Assembly (NCBI RefSeq): GCF_018777395.1
Contig: NZ_JAFJYC010000004.1
Coordinates: 1 to 64,000 of the forward strand
From: Candidatus Sodalis endolongispinus
GTDB taxonomy: Bacteria > Pseudomonadota > Gammaproteobacteria > Enterobacterales > Enterobacteriaceae
Reading direction: 5' to 3'
Length of the DNA stretch: 64,000 nt
The translations under genes were made by a program, and so were the position numbers. The notes beneath the pieces are model-generated. The model saw nothing but the letters and a program-made list of their open reading frames with translations. It had not been told where the DNA came from and ran no database searches. Every line of letters begins with the position of its first letter. Within the stretch, counting starts at the first letter, position 1. Of this stretch, positions 20,603-30,636 are shown one piece after another.

Positions 20603-21493
20603 TCACCGGGGTTCAGGCGCGTGACGCCGCGACAGCAGCGTCAATAAGATCCCGGCGCTGAGCGGCGGCAGCAGCAGGCGCGAAACCGGCGAAAGCGTAT
20701 AACCATAGAGCGCGTTCTCCAGCAAGAGCGCAATAACCGGAAAAATTAAAAAAACCGTGGAAGCCTGGAAGGCGCTGGCTTTTTTCTGAAGCGAGAAATA
20801 ACACAGGATACCAAAGACGCCCGCCACCACACCCAAATAAAGCGTTGCACCAATCGAACCGGCAGAAAAATCTTGCCAGCGGGGTTGTTCCAACAACCAA
20901 CCGGCAGCGATTAATGCTAATCCCGCTGCGCAGCAGGGTAGCGCATTGAATGTCAACACCGCCACGCGGCAGCCGCGCTTTTTGCAAAGCGTATACATCA
21001 GCGCATGCATGATTAATGCCACGATTAACGCCAGGGCGCCTTGCCAGTGGCAGCGGCTGGTCTCCTTTGCTTCGCTAAGCAGCACCGCTGCTAGCGAAGC
21101 AATCGCCAGCAGTAACCCCAGAATTTGCAGCTTGCAGGTTTTCTCCTTTAACAACAGCTTTGAGGCGATAAGCACCGCCACGGGCATATTGGCGAATATT
21201 ACCGACGCCAGGCCCGAACTCACGGTTTGCTCGCCGTAAATCATCAATGAAAAGGGAATAGCGAAATAAAATACCGCCACCGCACATTGGAATAGACGCT
21301 GGCCGCGGGAAAAAAGTAATGGCGCGCGGGTTACCCAGGCCATAATGATAAGCAGTGGTGAGGCGGCAATAAAACGCATGCCGGTCGCAAACAACGGCGG
21401 AATGGTTTCCACCGCTATTTTCATGGCCAGCCAGGTGGTGCCCCAGGTTAAACAGACAAGGATAAATAGCAGTGATATCGTGATCCTTCGCAT
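20603..21493 (-). CDS. DMT-superfamily (EamA) transporter
   Basis: A ten-segment drug/metabolite transporter. It is 296 residues with two EamA repeats: the first starts LLFILVCLTWGTTWLAMKIA, the second ALALIVALIMHALMYTL (near residue 152). Hydrophobic segments are regularly spaced and the frame is unbroken; a good ribosome site (AAGGAGAATTTC) precedes ATG 21493. The substrate cannot be told from sequence; relatives export amino acids or metabolites. It lies opposite to its neighbours, where E. coli has nagZ, and the sequence around its start is AT-richer than the flanking genes, so acquisition by transfer is plausible. Confidence 0.85.
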   Translation of the reverse strand: MRRITISLLFILVCLTWGTTWLAMKIAVETIPPLFATGMRFIAASPLLIIMAWVTRAPLLFSRGQRLFQCAVAVFYFAIPFSLMIYGEQTVSSGLASVIFANMPVAVLIASKLLLKEKTCKLQILGLLLAIASLAAVLLSEAKETSRCHWQGALALIVALIMHALMYTLCKKRGCRVAVLTFNALPCCAAGLALIAAGWLLEQPRWQDFSAGSIGATLYLGVVAGVFGILCYFSLQKKASAFQASTVFLIFPVIALLLENALYGYTLSPVSRLLLPPLSAGILLTLLSRRHAPEPR

Positions 21494-22432
21494 GAAATTC
21501 TCCTTATCTAAAGAAATAATTTTAACCGTTTGACGGCAGAAAAATAGTGCCTGACGCGCCGCTTATAGAGTAATTTCAGTGCATGATATTCTTCATCAAA
21601 AACACCGGCATGATGGATAAAAAAATAATAGAGTTCTGCGTTATTAAAGCGTAACCAAAAGCCATACATGCTGGAATGGGGACTGTCAGGGGATTGCACG
21701 CCCGATTATGGCAGGTAAAGCATCAGGCATTAGCAGCAAAGCGGAATATATTTCTGGCCGGGTTGCTTTATTGGTCAGCGAAAAAAACCAGGCCTAACGT
21801 TGACCGTGTTTGTGATGATAATTATTTATAAATATAATCGTAATGGTTACCATCAGCTGGCGCATTATATAATATACCTTGCTGAAGTGACCGGTGGTTT
21901 GGTAAGATCGATGAATATGATGCATTATTGAAAGTTATTATTGCCGATAGCCAGGCGTTTATCGCTTTTTTATAAAAGACTGATTAACGCCACCCAAGGA
22001 TTAAACGTTATGATAACCTCTGTTGTTATGGAACATATTTAAGGCACCCCCTTATCGACTGTTAGCAGGATATTCTCGCCTATGCTACATCGGGAAACGT
22101 TTACTGCCGGAGTGGCATGTCATCGGCACATCTTTGACGCGTTTAAAACCAGTTTTCAGTACCGAGGTTGTCACGTGCGGGCCAGAAGAGAATGCGGCGG
22201 GCGATACCCTGACGCTCAATAGGGTTTATGCTGAGACGGGGCGTTGCCGCCCGCTGCCATGCGACTGCGGCGGTTGGCGTGTTTACACCGGCGCGGAGCC
22301 GGAAACCTTGGCTGCCGGTTGGCGCCTTAGGCGAGAGAATCTGTCATCTATCAATGTTGCCGGGCGGCGAGCGTTGTAACCTCATTGTTGCGATTGTCGC
22401 CCCGCCGTCGAACCCAAAGGAAGAGGAAAACG
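21494..22432. other. AT-rich spacer without a recognisable gene
   Basis: About 940 bases. From 21500 to 22030 the sequence is clearly AT-rich. A 63-codon minus-strand frame (21508-21699) encodes an aromatic-rich peptide (MYGFWLRFNNAELYYFFIHH) with no family I recognise; it might be a gene remnant. From 22023 to 22380 the GC rises and a 118-codon plus-strand frame exists, also unrecognised. No part resembles nagZ. Confidence 0.5.
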
Positions 22433-22975
22433 ATGATTATTTATCTGCACGGTTTTGATGCCACCAGCCTTGGCAATCACGAAAAGGTGTTGCAATTGCA
22501 GTTCATCGATCCCGATGTGCGGCTTATCAGTTACAGTACCCGCCATCCCCGTCACGACATGCAGCATCTGCTTAAGGAAGTGGACGAAATGCAGCAATTG
22601 ACCGACGACGAGCGGCCGCTCATCTGCGGCGTCGGTCTGGGCGGGTTTTGGGCTGAGCGCATCGGTTTTTTATGCGACATGCGCCAGGTTATCCTTAATC
22701 CCAATCTTTTTCCGCAAGAGAATATGCCGGGTAAAGTTGACCGACCCGAGGAGTACGTGGATATCGCCACCAAATGCGTGGATAATTTCCGCGAAAAAAA
22801 TCGCGATCGTTGTCTGGTGCTCCTGTCGCGTCAGGATGATGCGCTGGACGTTAATCGCAGTTCCGGGCTGCTTTCTCCCTTCTATGAAATTATCTGGGAT
22901 GAGCACGAAGGCCATAAATTTAAAAATATTTCTCCCCATTTACGGCGCCTGCTGGCCTTTAAATCGTTAGGCTAA
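22433..22975 (+). CDS. ycfP: YcfP, UPF0227 alpha/beta-fold protein
   Basis: A UPF0227 protein, an esterase-like alpha/beta-fold protein of unknown function. From ATG 22433 it is exactly 180 residues, as in E. coli, beginning [20 protein letters not shown] with the HGFD motif. [16 protein letters not shown] corresponds to the nucleophile-elbow region (with Gly where true hydrolases have Ser), and [10 protein letters not shown] is conserved near the end. The ribosome site GAGGAAAACG fits this start. It lies upstream of ndh, as in E. coli. Confidence 0.92.
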   Translation: MIIYLHGFDATSLGNHEKVLQLQFIDPDVRLISYSTRHPRHDMQHLLKEVDEMQQLTDDERPLICGVGLGGFWAERIGFLCDMRQVILNPNLFPQENMPGKVDRPEEYVDIATKCVDNFREKNRDRCLVLLSRQDDALDVNRSSGLLSPFYEIIWDEHEGHKFKNISPHLRRLLAFKSLG

Positions 22976-23020
22976 GGCCGGACGGCGGGTGACAACGGCG
23001 ATAGGAACAGGCCGAAAAAA

Positions 23021-23034
23021 TTGATTCATATCAA
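23021..23034. promoter_or_regulatory. FNR operator upstream of ndh
   Basis: TTGATTCATATCAA is a perfect match to the FNR consensus TTGAT-N4-ATCAA. In E. coli the aerobic NADH dehydrogenase gene ndh is repressed by FNR without oxygen, so this is the expected operator, 131 bases before the ndh start. It has outlived the gene it controls. Confidence 0.82.
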
Positions 23035-23164
23035 TTTTGGTATGACCAAATGACCTCCCATGGTATTCTGGCGCCAAGAGCGCATTAAGATATAACCCTA
23101 TGTTATCTAAGGATGTTTTTTTATTTACGCTTAGTTAACGAACGGTTTACATTTAGGGGGCATT

Positions 23165-24454
23165 TTGACCACACCACTGAAAAAGATTGTCATTATCGGC
23201 GGCGTCGCCGGCGGGTTGGAGAGCTGGCGACCAGCTTGGGGCACAAGTTGGGGCGGCGCAAGCGGGCGATGATTACGCTTGTGGATCGCAACCATAGCCA
23301 CCTTTGGAAACCGTTACTGCACGAGGTGGCTACCGGTTCGCTGGATGAGGGGGTGGATGCTCTCAGTTACATGGCCCATGCCCGCAATCATGCGTTTGTG
23401 TTTCAGCTTGGCAGTATGAGCGACATAGATCGTGAGCAATAGCAGGTGCTGCTGGACGAAATCCGCGACGATCAGGGGGCGCTGCTGGTGCCAGCACGCC
23501 GGCTGGATTATGACATTCTGGTGCTGGCGCTCGGCAGCACCTCGAACGATTTTGGCACAGCCGGCGTCAAAGAACATTGTATTTTCCTCGATAATCAGCG
23601 CCAGGCGCAGCGTTTCCACAATGAAATGCTTAATCTGTTTTTGAAATTTTCCGCCAAGGGCGACCTGGAATGGAAAGTGAATATCGCCATCGGCGGCGGC
23701 GGCGCCACCGGCGTCGAACTGTCGGCCGAGCTGCACAATGCGGTTCAGCAGTTGCATAGCTATGGTTTCAAATGGCTCGACAATCAGGCATTGAACGTCA
23801 CGCTGGTCGAGGCGGGTGAACGTATTTTGCCGGCCCTGCCGCCGCGCATCAGTAGTTGACCAAGCTGGGCGTCAGGGTATTGACCAAAACCATGGTCACC
23901 AGCGCTGATGCGGGCGGGCTGCATACCAAGGAGGGCGAATATCTGCAGGCCGAATTGATGGTGTGGGCCGCCGGCATCAAAGCGCCGGATTTTATGAAGG
24001 ATATCGCTGGTCTGGAAACCAATCGCATCAATCAACTGGTGGTTGAGCCGACGTTGCAGACCACGCGCGACCCGGCAATTTTTGCGCTTGGCGATTGCGC
24101 GTCTTGCGCAATGCCTTCGGGGGGCGTGGTGCCGCCGCGCGCCCAGGCGGCACATCAAATGGCCTCGCGCGCCCACGGTAATATTCTGGCGCTGCTGCGC
24201 GGGCAACCGCTGAAAGCCTATAGCTACAAAGATCATGGCTGTTGGTGTCGCTATCGCGTTTCAGCACCGTTGGCAGCCTGATGGGCAACCTGATGCGCGG
24301 TTCGATGATGATAGAAGGGCGCATTGCCCGCGCGGTTTACATTTCGCTCTATCGGATGCACCAGATTGCGCTGCATGGGTATATCAAAACCGGCTTGATT
24401 ATGTTGGTCGGTAGAATTAACCGCGTGATCCGCCCACACCTCAAACTCCATTAA
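23165..24454 (+). pseudogene. ndh: NADH dehydrogenase II, multiply disrupted
   Basis: Ndh is the single-subunit, non-proton-pumping NADH:quinone oxidoreductase. The remnant begins at TTG 23165 behind an AGGGGG ribosome site, reading [12 protein letters not shown]. There is a frameshift just after GGLE (near 23220) and an in-frame TAG at 23440-23442. A deletion with frameshift removes about seven residues after LPPRIS (near 23855), and another frameshift lies near 24237 (after YKDHG). The last part ends [12 protein letters not shown] at 24454, as in E. coli. The FAD-binding GGGAGG reads GGVAGG. With at least four lesions this is a true pseudogene, not a sequencing slip. Confidence 0.96.
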
Positions 24455-24490
24455 TTGCGGCGCGGCGATGTCCGAGGGTTGTCTTGTCGG

Positions 24491-24550
24491 CTCGTCGCCA
24501 TCCGTCGCCATCCGCCGCCATCCGCCGCCATCCGCCGCCATCCGCCGCCC
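24491..24550. repeat. 10-bp tandem repeat
   Basis: The unit TCCGCCGCCA recurs five to six times in a row (first copies TCGTCGCCA and TCCGTCGCCA). It immediately precedes a long GC-rich hairpin. Confidence 0.85.
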
Positions 24551-24590
24551 CCCGGCCCGGCGCAGGTGCAACTTGCGCCGGGCCGGGGGG
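24548..24590. terminator. Very GC-rich 17-bp hairpin after ndh
   Basis: CCCCCCGGCCCGGCGCA (24548-24564) pairs perfectly with TGCGCCGGGCCGGGGGG (24574-24590) across a 9-base loop. There is no T run, so it may be a Rho-independent-like or 3'-stabilising structure rather than a classic terminator. It begins 94 bases after the ndh stop. Confidence 0.5.
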
Positions 24591-24763
24591 GCCAAGCGCG
24601 CGTTCTTCAAAGTGGTTTGAAGGCGGCTTTTAGCGGCGGTGCCGTTTGCCTTAGCCACTTCACCGTCTTTCCGCTTTTACCCGCTGTGCGGGCCGTGAAT
24701 CAGAGTCTATCCCCTCGACGACATGCCTGTGTAGCTCTCAGCCGCGGGCCGGTAAACGCCGCG

Positions 24764-24865
24764 CCGTGCGTTCGCCGTCGGGCAGTTCACCGCCAGCCGT
24801 GCGTTTGCCCTTGCCTGTTCATGCCAGACGTGCGTTCGCTGTTGCCAGTTCACAGCCAGACGTGT
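24764..24865. repeat. Degenerate 31-33 bp tandem repeat
   Basis: Units starting near 24764 (CCGTGCGTTCGCC), 24797 (CCGTGCGTTTGCC), 24828 (ACGTGCGTTCGCT) and 24860 share GTGCGTT and end in GCCAG. About three degenerate copies. The surrounding 24455-25140 spacer has no gene I can recognise. Confidence 0.6.
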
Positions 24866-25140
24866 ACCGGATCGTGGCAGCAGGAAATAGCGTCGTACTG
24901 CTTTGTAGGGTTAGGAATCATCCCAAAGCGCCTGAAGTGCCGACAGAGTAGCCTTTTTTCGCCCTTAATCTTATTGCCGCTAACGCTTTCCTTGGGCAGA
25001 CTTTGAGTTATCCCGGGGGTGCCACGCTTGCCGTCCGGGAGGAGCGCCAGGGCTCGGGTTACGCTTGCGGTTAAAAGGAAGCTAGGGTTATGCGTCCGTT
25101 CACCGTTAGCGGGTGCGTGATAATTGTCAGGAGGTTCTCC

Positions 25141-25680
25141 GTGAATAAATCATTATTGGCAGGCGTCGGCATTGGTATTGCCGCCGCGTCGGGTATCGCG
25201 GCGGTCGCGGGGCTGGATGTGTTTTCCTCCAGCCCGAAATACGCCCAGGTCGTCACGGCATCGCCCATCAATGAAACGATTAAAACGCCGCGTCAGGAGT
25301 GTCGTACGGTCGCCGTGACCCACCGCCGCCCGGTGCAGGACGAGAACAAAATCGCCGGTTCGGTATTGGGCGCCGTGGCCGGTGGGGTCCTCGGCCATAA
25401 GTTCGGTGGCGGACGGGGCAGGGATGTCGCAACCGTAGCCGGTGCCATGGCGGGCGGCTATGCGGGCAATCAGGTGCAGGGCAATCTGCAGGATCGCGAT
25501 ACCTATACCACCAATCGCCAGCGTTGCCAGACGGTGTATGATAAATCGCAGAAACTGCTGGGCTATGACGTCACATATAAAATTGGCGATCAGCAAGGCA
25601 AAATCCGCATGGACCACGATCCGGGCACCAAAATCCCCCTGGATCGCAACGGTCAACTGGTGTTAAACGATCAGGCCTAA
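25141..25680 (+). CDS. ycfJ: YcfJ, glycine-zipper 2TM-domain protein
   Basis: A small envelope protein with a glycine-zipper region. From GTG 25141, directly behind CAGGAGGTTCTCC, it is 179 residues, the same length as E. coli YcfJ, starting MNKSLLAGVGIGIAAASG. An ATG at 25090 would add 17 residues without support. A hydrophobic N-terminus is followed by TPRQECRTVAVTHRRPVQDE, the Gly-rich SVLGAVAGGVLGHKFGGGRG segment (near residues 76-95) and a YDVTYKIGDQQGKIRMD tail. In other bacteria such proteins are linked to outer-membrane stress and biofilm; the role here is unknown. Confidence 0.92.
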   Translation: MNKSLLAGVGIGIAAASGIAAVAGLDVFSSSPKYAQVVTASPINETIKTPRQECRTVAVTHRRPVQDENKIAGSVLGAVAGGVLGHKFGGGRGRDVATVAGAMAGGYAGNQVQGNLQDRDTYTTNRQRCQTVYDKSQKLLGYDVTYKIGDQQGKIRMDHDPGTKIPLDRNGQLVLNDQA

Positions 25681-25774
25681 CGTGGGCAGGTTGCGGTTCG
25701 CCACCGTCGCCATAGCGGCAGTCGGGCGTTATACGCCGCGTCGGGAGTGTATCCTGGCGCGGCGTTGGTGCATG

Positions 25775-28700
25775 TTAGGCGCTCAACGTATGCTGTTGCA
25801 GCTCCCGCAGCAACTCGTCAACATACTGCAGGCGCGCCGTGCGATCCTTGAGGTCGCGGATAAATCTCAAGCGGGTCGGACCGTCCAGCCGATAGGTGCC
25901 CGCCTCGCGCGTTAGCAGGCCGATGAGATAGGCAGGATCGACGCGGTTGGTGGTGCTGAATTCGATAAAGCCCCCTTTATCGCTGCCTTCAATGCGCCGG
26001 ATACCCAGGCTTTGCGCCCGCTGCCGCAGTCCGGCTATCGCCAGCAAATAGCGCGCCGGATCCGGCAGCAGACCGAAGCGATCGATGAGCTCCACTTTCA
26101 GGTCTTCGATTTCACGATCGTCGGCGGCGCTGGCAATACGCTTATACAGCGACAGGCGGGTATTAACGTCGGGGACATACTCTTCCGGCAGCAGCGCGGG
26201 CATGCGCAGTTCCACTTCGGTCATCTGACGGGTGAGATCCTCAAGCGACGGTTCGCGACCGGCCTTAAGGGCGTCCACTGCGCTTTCCAGAAGTTCCATA
26301 TACAGGGAAAAGCCAATCGTTTCCATCTGACCGCTTTGATCTTCCCCCAGCAGTTCGCCGGCGCCGCGGATTTCCAGATCATGGGTGGCCAGCGCGAAAC
26401 CGGCGCCCAGATCCTCCAGCGAGGCAATCGCTTCCAGTCGCTTATGGGCATCCTGGCTTAGCGCTTTCTGCGGCGTGGTCAGCAGGTAAGCGTAAGCCTG
26501 ATGGTGCGAACGGCCTACCCGGCCGCGCAACTGATGTAATTGCGCCAATCCGAAATGGTCCGCCCGCTCGATGATAATGGTATTGGCATTGGCGATGTCG
26601 ATACCGGTTTCGATGATGGTGGTACACACCAGCACATTGACACGTTGATGATGAAAGTCATTCATCACCCGTTCCAAATCACGCTCGCGCAGCTGGCCGT
26701 GGCCGATGGCGATGCGTGCCTCCGGCACCAGCGTTTCCAGACGGCGCGCGGCTTTTTCTATATTTTCCACATCGTTGTACAGATAATACACTTGGCCGCC
26801 GCGCAGCACCTCGCGCAGGATGGCTTCACGCACCACCAGAGCGTCGTATTCGCGCACAAAAGTTTTCACCGCCAGCCGCCGCGTCGGCGGGGTGGCGATA
26901 ATCGACAGATCGCGCATGCCGCTCATCGCCATATTTAACGTGCGTGGGATAGGGGTGGCGGTCAGGGTCAGGATATCGACATCGGCGCGCATCGCTTTAA
27001 TGCGCTCCTTGTGGCGCACGCCGAAGCGATGCTCTTCGTCGACGATAAGCAAACCCAAATCATGCCATTTGACATCGCTTTGCAGAAGCTTATGGGTGCC
27101 AATCAGAATATCCACTTTGCCATCGGCGGTCTGCTCCAGCACCTGCGCCTGATCCCGGGCGCTGCGGAAACGGGAAATCATCTCGATACGCACCGGCCAG
27201 TTGGCGAACCTGTCGCGAAAATTGTCAAAATGCTGCTGCGCCAGCAAGGTGGTCGGCACCAGCACGGCCACCTGCTTGTGGTTTTCAATCGCCAGGAAAG
27301 CAGCGCGCATCGCCACTTCCGTTTTGCCGAAGCCGACATCGCCGCAGACCAGGCGATCCATGGCCAGCGGCTGGCACATGTCGCTCAGCACCGCGTTAAT
27401 CGCTTGACTCTGATCGACGGTGGGCTCAAACGGAAACCCCTCGCAGAACAGCTGATAATTTTCCCGGTTATGGCGGAAGGCGAAGCCGCTTTTCGCCGCA
27501 CGCTGGGCATAGATATCCAGAAGCTCCGCCGCCACGTCCCGCACCCGCTCGGCCGCTTTTTGCCGCGCCCGCGCCCAGGCGTCGCCGCCGAGCTTGTGCA
27601 GCGGCGCGTTTTCATCGGCGCCGCCGGCGTAGCGGCTGATAAGGTGCAGCGAGGAGACCGGCACGTACAGCTTGTCGTTGCCGGCATAGGTGAGGATGAG
27701 ATACTCAGCCTTGATTCCGCCCGCCTCCAGCGTGGTCATGCCGGCGTAGCGGCCGACGCCGTGTTCCAGATGGACCACCGGCTGTCCTTCATGCAGCTCG
27801 GCGAGATTGCGAATTAAGGTATCGGCATTAATGGTGCGGCGATTATCCTGCCGGCGGCGGCTGACCCGTTCGCTAAGCAGGTCGCCTTCGCAAATCAGCG
27901 CCCGTGCGCGTGGGGCATCGATAAAGCCGCGCTCGCTGGCGCCGATGACGAGATAAGCGCCTGGTGCGGCGGCGTCCTCCAACCGGTTTATCAGCGTTGG
28001 CAGAATTTTCACCCGCGCCAGCAACTCGCTCAGGGTTTCCCGCCGCCCCTCGCTTTCCACCGAGAAAATCACCGGGCCGTCAAATTGCTCGCAAAACCGG
28101 CGCAGTTTGTCCAGGGGCGCTTTGCTCTGCGCCTCCACCGCCAAGTCCGGCAGCGGACGGTAATCCATATTGTAGTGACCGGCTTTTTCCGGCAGCGTTT
28201 GTGCACTGAGTTGCACCCGCGGCCAGCATTTGAGTTCGGCAAACAGATTATCCACCCGCAGCCATAGCGTTTCTGGCGGCAGCAGCGGGCGCATGGGATC
28301 CACGCGGCGATTGTCGAATCGCGCACAGGCGTCGTCCCAAAAGCGGCCGGCGCCGGCCTCAAGATCGCCGGTATTGACCACCAACGTGTTCGCCGGCAGA
28401 TAGCTGAACAGCGGCACCAGCGGTTCGCTGAAAAGCAGCGGCTGCCAATATTCGATACCGGCCGGCAACGTCCCTTTACTCACCTGTTGGTAAATGTGCT
28501 CGGCGTCTCGGCGCACGTCGAACTGCTCGCGCCACCGGCTGCGAAACAGCTCTATGGCGGCTTTGTCGGTGGGGAATTCGTGCGCCGGCAACAGATTGAT
28601 AGAGGTCACTTCCTGCAGCGTGCGCTGGGTATCGACATCAAAAATGCGCAGGCTGTCGATTTCATCATCAAAAAAATCGATGCGGTAAGGTTCTTCGCTG

Positions 28701-29224
28701 CCCATGGGGTAAAGATCCAGCAACGCGCCGCGGGTGGCGAATTCACCGTGCTCTAGCACCTGATCGACGCTGCGATAGCCGGCCTGCTCTAGCTGCGCGC
28801 GCAACCTGTCCCGCGACAGACGCTGTCCTTTGGTCATTAACAGCGTGTGGCGGTGCAAAAAGGTGTGCGGACACACCCGTTGCATCAGGGTATTCACCGG
28901 CAGGATAATGACGCCGCGCGCAAGCGCAGGCAGCCGGTAGAGGGTGGCGATCCTGTCGGAGATAATTTCCTGATGGGGAGAAAAGCTGTCGTAGGGCAGG
29001 GTTTCCCAGTCCGGCAGGGTCAATACCGGGTGACGGGTGAACTGCACGATCTCATCGTGCAGCCGCAGCGCGCTTTGCATGTCGGTGGCGATGAGCAGCA
29101 CCGGTCCCGGATAGCGGTCGACGATGGCGGCGCACTCAACGGCGCCGGCGGCGCCGGTAAGCTGACCCAGGATCAGTTTCTTGCCGGCTTGGGTAGGTAA
29201 GGTATAACGATCGCGTTCTGACAT
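25775..29224 (-). CDS. mfd: Transcription-repair coupling factor
   Basis: Mfd removes RNA polymerase stalled at lesions and recruits UvrA. It is 1149 residues (E. coli 1148) and unbroken. The N-terminal UvrB-like region is followed by the RNA polymerase-interacting CarD-like domain (HGVGRYAGMTTLEAGG), then the RecG-like helicase with Walker A GDVGFGKTEVAMRAA, DEEH box VDEEHRFGV, LTATPIPRTLNMAMSG and motif VI QLRGRVGRS. The TRCF C-terminal domain follows. It is transcribed opposite to ycfJ and lolCDE, in E. coli order. Confidence 0.97.
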   Translation of the reverse strand: MSERDRYTLPTQAGKKLILGQLTGAAGAVECAAIVDRYPGPVLLIATDMQSALRLHDEIVQFTRHPVLTLPDWETLPYDSFSPHQEIISDRIATLYRLPALARGVIILPVNTLMQRVCPHTFLHRHTLLMTKGQRLSRDRLRAQLEQAGYRSVDQVLEHGEFATRGALLDLYPMGSEEPYRIDFFDDEIDSLRIFDVDTQRTLQEVTSINLLPAHEFPTDKAAIELFRSRWREQFDVRRDAEHIYQQVSKGTLPAGIEYWQPLLFSEPLVPLFSYLPANTLVVNTGDLEAGAGRFWDDACARFDNRRVDPMRPLLPPETLWLRVDNLFAELKCWPRVQLSAQTLPEKAGHYNMDYRPLPDLAVEAQSKAPLDKLRRFCEQFDGPVIFSVESEGRRETLSELLARVKILPTLINRLEDAAAPGAYLVIGASERGFIDAPRARALICEGDLLSERVSRRRQDNRRTINADTLIRNLAELHEGQPVVHLEHGVGRYAGMTTLEAGGIKAEYLILTYAGNDKLYVPVSSLHLISRYAGGADENAPLHKLGGDAWARARQKAAERVRDVAAELLDIYAQRAAKSGFAFRHNRENYQLFCEGFPFEPTVDQSQAINAVLSDMCQPLAMDRLVCGDVGFGKTEVAMRAAFLAIENHKQVAVLVPTTLLAQQHFDNFRDRFANWPVRIEMISRFRSARDQAQVLEQTADGKVDILIGTHKLLQSDVKWHDLGLLIVDEEHRFGVRHKERIKAMRADVDILTLTATPIPRTLNMAMSGMRDLSIIATPPTRRLAVKTFVREYDALVVREAILREVLRGGQVYYLYNDVENIEKAARRLETLVPEARIAIGHGQLRERDLERVMNDFHHQRVNVLVCTTIIETGIDIANANTIIIERADHFGLAQLHQLRGRVGRSHHQAYAYLLTTPQKALSQDAHKRLEAIASLEDLGAGFALATHDLEIRGAGELLGEDQSGQMETIGFSLYMELLESAVDALKAGREPSLEDLTRQMTEVELRMPALLPEEYVPDVNTRLSLYKRIASAADDREIEDLKVELIDRFGLLPDPARYLLAIAGLRQRAQSLGIRRIEGSDKGGFIEFSTTNRVDPAYLIGLLTREAGTYRLDGPTRLRFIRDLKDRTARLQYVDELLRELQQHTLSA

Positions 29225-29433
29225 GGCTAATGATAATTCTCTTTTCTCACATCACGTGGCCATCGCAGCACAGCCTGCGGTAGAATGCCGCGGCGGTGGG
29301 GACGATGGCTAAAATATGCGCGCTTTCAGGAATAAAAGCCGGCCATGACGGCGCTTAATGGTTCCATAATGCCATACGACCCTTTATTATCCTTGATCAC
29401 TTTGCTTTCGCAACCGCATCCAGACGTAAATCA

Positions 29434-30636
29434 ATGTATCAACCTGTCGTATTATATATTGGCCTGCGCTATATGCGCGGGCGAGCAGCAGACCGCTTCG
29501 GCCGTTTTGTCTCCTGGCTCTCCACCATCGGCATCACGCTTGGCGTCATGGCGTTGGTGACCGTATTATCGGTGATGAACGGTTTCGAGCGTGAACTGGA
29601 GAGCAATATTCTCGGGTTGATGCCTCAGGCGCTGTTGACCAGTCCCGAGGGGCGCCTTGATCCTAAACGTATTCCGGCCTCGGTGCCAGACGCGCTTGCG
29701 TGGGTGACGCGCGTGGCGCCGCTGACCACAGGCGATGTGGTGCTGCAAAGCGCGCGCAGCGTGGCGGTCGGCGTTATGCTCGGCGTAAACCCGACCGATC
29801 CCGAACCCTTGTCGCATTATCTGGTGGACGCCCGCCAGGATGACCTGGTACCCGGCCAATACCGGGTGATCCTGGGCGATGAACTGGCCGCGTCGCTCTG
29901 CGTGAAGCGCGGCGACGCAGTGCGGCTGATGGTGCCCGGTGCCAGCCAATTCACGCCGATGGGCCGTATTCCCAGTCAGCGGCTGTTCACCGTGGTCGGC
30001 ACCTTCGCCGCCAACAGCGATGTCGATGGCTATCAATTACTCGTCAATCAGCAGGATGCGTCGCGCCTGATGCGTTATCCGGCCGGCTATGTTACCGGCT
30101 GGCGCTTATGGTTGCAGCAGCCGTTGGCGGTAGATGAGCTCAGCGCCCGGCCGCTGCCGGACGGGCTGGTGTGGCACGACTGGCGCGAACGCAAAGGCGA
30201 GCTGTTCCAGGCCGTGCGTATGGAAAAAAACATGATGGGCCTGCTACTTAGCCTTATCGTCGAGGTGGCGGCGTTTAATATTATCACCTCGCTCGGACTG
30301 TTGGTGATGGAAAAACAGGCCGAGGTGGCGATTTTGCAAACCCAGGGGCTGACCCGCCGGCAGGTGATGCTGGTGTTTATCGCCCAGGGGGCCAGCGCCG
30401 GTATTGTCGGCGCGTTGCTGGGGACCGGACTTGGGGTTTTACTGGCCAGTCAACTCAACCGGCTGATGCCGGTACTCGGGGCGCTGCTTGACGCTGCCGC
30501 GTTGCCGGTCGCAATCGACCCGTGGCAGGTGACGGTTATCGCCCTGTCGGCCATGGCCGTGGCGCTGCTGTCGACGATTTATCCTTCCTGGCGCGCCGCC
30601 GCCGTTCATCCCGCTGAGGCTTTACGCTATGAATGA
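29434..30636 (+). CDS. lolC: Lipoprotein-releasing ABC transporter permease LolC
   Basis: LolC is one of two membrane subunits of LolCDE, which extracts lipoproteins from the inner membrane and passes them to LolA. It is 400 residues (E. coli 399) with the family N-terminus [20 protein letters not shown]. One transmembrane segment (near 25-50) precedes the large periplasmic domain, and three follow after residue 270 with the cytoplasmic [10 protein letters not shown] coupling region. It ends PAEALRYE and overlaps lolD by eight bases. Confidence 0.95.
   Translation: MYQPVVLYIGLRYMRGRAADRFGRFVSWLSTIGITLGVMALVTVLSVMNGFERELESNILGLMPQALLTSPEGRLDPKRIPASVPDALAWVTRVAPLTTGDVVLQSARSVAVGVMLGVNPTDPEPLSHYLVDARQDDLVPGQYRVILGDELAASLCVKRGDAVRLMVPGASQFTPMGRIPSQRLFTVVGTFAANSDVDGYQLLVNQQDASRLMRYPAGYVTGWRLWLQQPLAVDELSARPLPDGLVWHDWRERKGELFQAVRMEKNMMGLLLSLIVEVAAFNIITSLGLLVMEKQAEVAILQTQGLTRRQVMLVFIAQGASAGIVGALLGTGLGVLLASQLNRLMPVLGALLDAAALPVAIDPWQVTVIALSAMAVALLSTIYPSWRAAAVHPAEALRYE

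Noticed and set aside
24455..25006. 183-codon plus-strand frame after ndh
   Set aside because: It is built on the 10-bp repeat and hairpin and has no family resemblance; open only because of GC bias.
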